A stretch of 64,000 bases of DNA, taken from NCBI RefSeq assembly GCF_029395495.1, contig NZ_CP113918.1, forward strand, positions 1,984,001 through 2,048,000, given 5' to 3'. This document shows, piece by piece, positions 63,368 through 64,000 of this stretch (its first letter is position 1; the number at the start of each line of letters is the position of its first letter). The position numbers were made by a program, and so were the translations under genes. Under the pieces are notes generated by a model. It was given only the letters and a program-made list of their open reading frames with translations. It searched no databases and was not told the DNA's origin. The stretch comes from Bifidobacterium sp. ESL0769. Lineage in GTDB: Bacteria > Actinomycetota > Actinomycetes > Actinomycetales > Bifidobacteriaceae.

Positions 63368-64000
63368 CTATTCTTCGGTGATGTCGCCTTTCACCAGCTC
63401 GTGGAGCATCTGTTCGCAGGTCAGGCCGTGCTTCAAGACATCGTCCATCGCGCTGGCCAGCGGGGTCTGCACGCCAAGCTGAGCGCCCATACGAACCACA
63501 GCCTCCGTCGTGGGCACACCTTCGGCCACGCCGTTGCTGACTTTCGTTGCTTCCTCAACACTCATGCCACGGCCAAGGTTCGCACCGAAAGTGTAGTTGC
63601 GGCTCAGGGGCGATCCACAGGTGGCAATCAGGTCGCCAACCCCTGCAAGGCCATGGAAGGTCTTGGCTTCAGCGTGGGCCGCCTTGCCAAGCCCCACGAG
63701 TTCCGCCAAGCCACGCGTCTCGACCATTGCGGCAGTATTTTCGCCGTAGCCTGCGCCCCGTGCCATACCAACCGCGAGCGCCACGACGTTTTTAAGTGAT
63801 CCGCACATTTCCACACCGATGACGTCAGTGGTGACAAACGCTTTGAAATACGGGGTTTTACAGGCTTCCGCGACGATTTTGGCATTGTCGATATTTTCGC
63901 AGGCCACCACCGTTGCGCTGGGCTGACGGTCAGCGACCTCCTTGCTCAGATTTGGGCCGGAAATGGCGGCAAAACGCTGCGCCGGCAGACCCCCCAAGGC
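63368..64000 (-). CDS. gpsA: Glycerol-3-phosphate dehydrogenase [NAD(P)+], C-terminal part
   Basis: The 5' end lies beyond the window; the visible part is about 210 residues. It has ISGPNLSKEVA, the catalytic Lys in GSLKNVVALAVGMARG, GYGENTAAMVETRGLAELVGLGKA, GLAGVGDLIATCGSPLSRNYTFGANLGRG and the C-terminal EGVPTTEAVVRMGAQLGV. GpsA supplies glycerol 3-phosphate for phospholipid synthesis. A stop follows at 63368. Confidence 0.95.
   Translation of the reverse strand, partial: ALGGLPAQRFAAISGPNLSKEVADRQPSATVVACENIDNAKIVAEACKTPYFKAFVTTDVIGVEMCGSLKNVVALAVGMARGAGYGENTAAMVETRGLAELVGLGKAAHAEAKTFHGLAGVGDLIATCGSPLSRNYTFGANLGRGMSVEEATKVSNGVAEGVPTTEAVVRMGAQLGVQTPLASAMDDVLKHGLTCEQMLHELVKGDITEE

Overview
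The window looks like chromosome of a Bifidobacterium or close relative (Bifidobacteriaceae). The reasons are moderately high G+C coding sequence with AT-rich spacers, actinobacterial gene neighbourhoods (gpsA-ddl, rpmB, recG-rsmD, coaD-yceD-rpmF-rnc, ffh, rpsP-khpA-rimM-trmD, rph-rdgB, a DUF3039 protein, Pr6Pr and YceD proteins) and C+ type ribosomal proteins L28 and L32. The genus is inferred from these features, not shown directly. I saw no phage, no transposase, no CRISPR array and no rRNA.

Layout. 1-5.6 kb: a partial DUF2207 membrane protein, a cluster of palindromic repeats, pgi, and a putative toxin-antitoxin pair. 5.9-8.9 kb: an overlapping manC/acyltransferase pair that points to surface glycan synthesis, then tRNA-Thr. 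8.9-11 kb: a LysR regulator divergent from a GAPDH gene with an unusual active-site segment. 11.2-17.8 kb: a redox or electrophile stress island with a CMD-family protein, a MarR regulator with an MFS pump, a MerR regulator with an aldo/keto reductase, a zinc alcohol dehydrogenase and a flavodoxin. Palindromes visible in the spacers tie MerR to the CMD gene and MarR to the pump. 18-25 kb: tRNA-Leu, a GNAT acetyltransferase, an AEC transporter, rdgB-rph, Pr6Pr, pncB and DUF3039.

25.5-35.4 kb: coaD, a DivIVA-like protein, yceD, rpmF and rnc; a leucine-rich-repeat surface protein; ilvBN; and an AT-rich FitA/FitB-type toxin-antitoxin module. 35.4-46.4 kb: an ABC-F ATPase, a class I glutamine amidotransferase, cysS, a BspA-type surface protein, ffh, an exo/endonuclease/phosphatase-family protein and an orphan antitoxin-like protein. 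46.6-55.5 kb: a 3-hydroxyacyl-CoA dehydrogenase-family protein, rpsP-khpA-rimM-trmD, rsmD-recG, a second MFS pump and rpmB. 55.5-64 kb: an AT-rich spacer of about 1.1 kb, a beta-propeller lactonase, a TetR regulator, an MscS channel, a CPBP protease with a Gln/Tyr/Pro-rich N-terminal half, ddl and a partial gpsA.

The most striking unexplained structure is a dispersed family of ~54-bp palindromes with a core of GAAAAGCAC / GTGCTTTTC. There are twelve units in four tandem clusters (2.7, 11.7, 20.3 and 37.6 kb), each lying just 3' of a gene. A sister family (core GCGGGAAAAAGCGC) sits at 22.4 kb and a separate long palindrome at 53.4 kb, both in the same kind of position. A second theme is acidic or Ser/Thr-rich low-complexity inserts inside otherwise conserved enzymes (ManC, RecG, TrmD, CysS, lactonase, GNAT and others).
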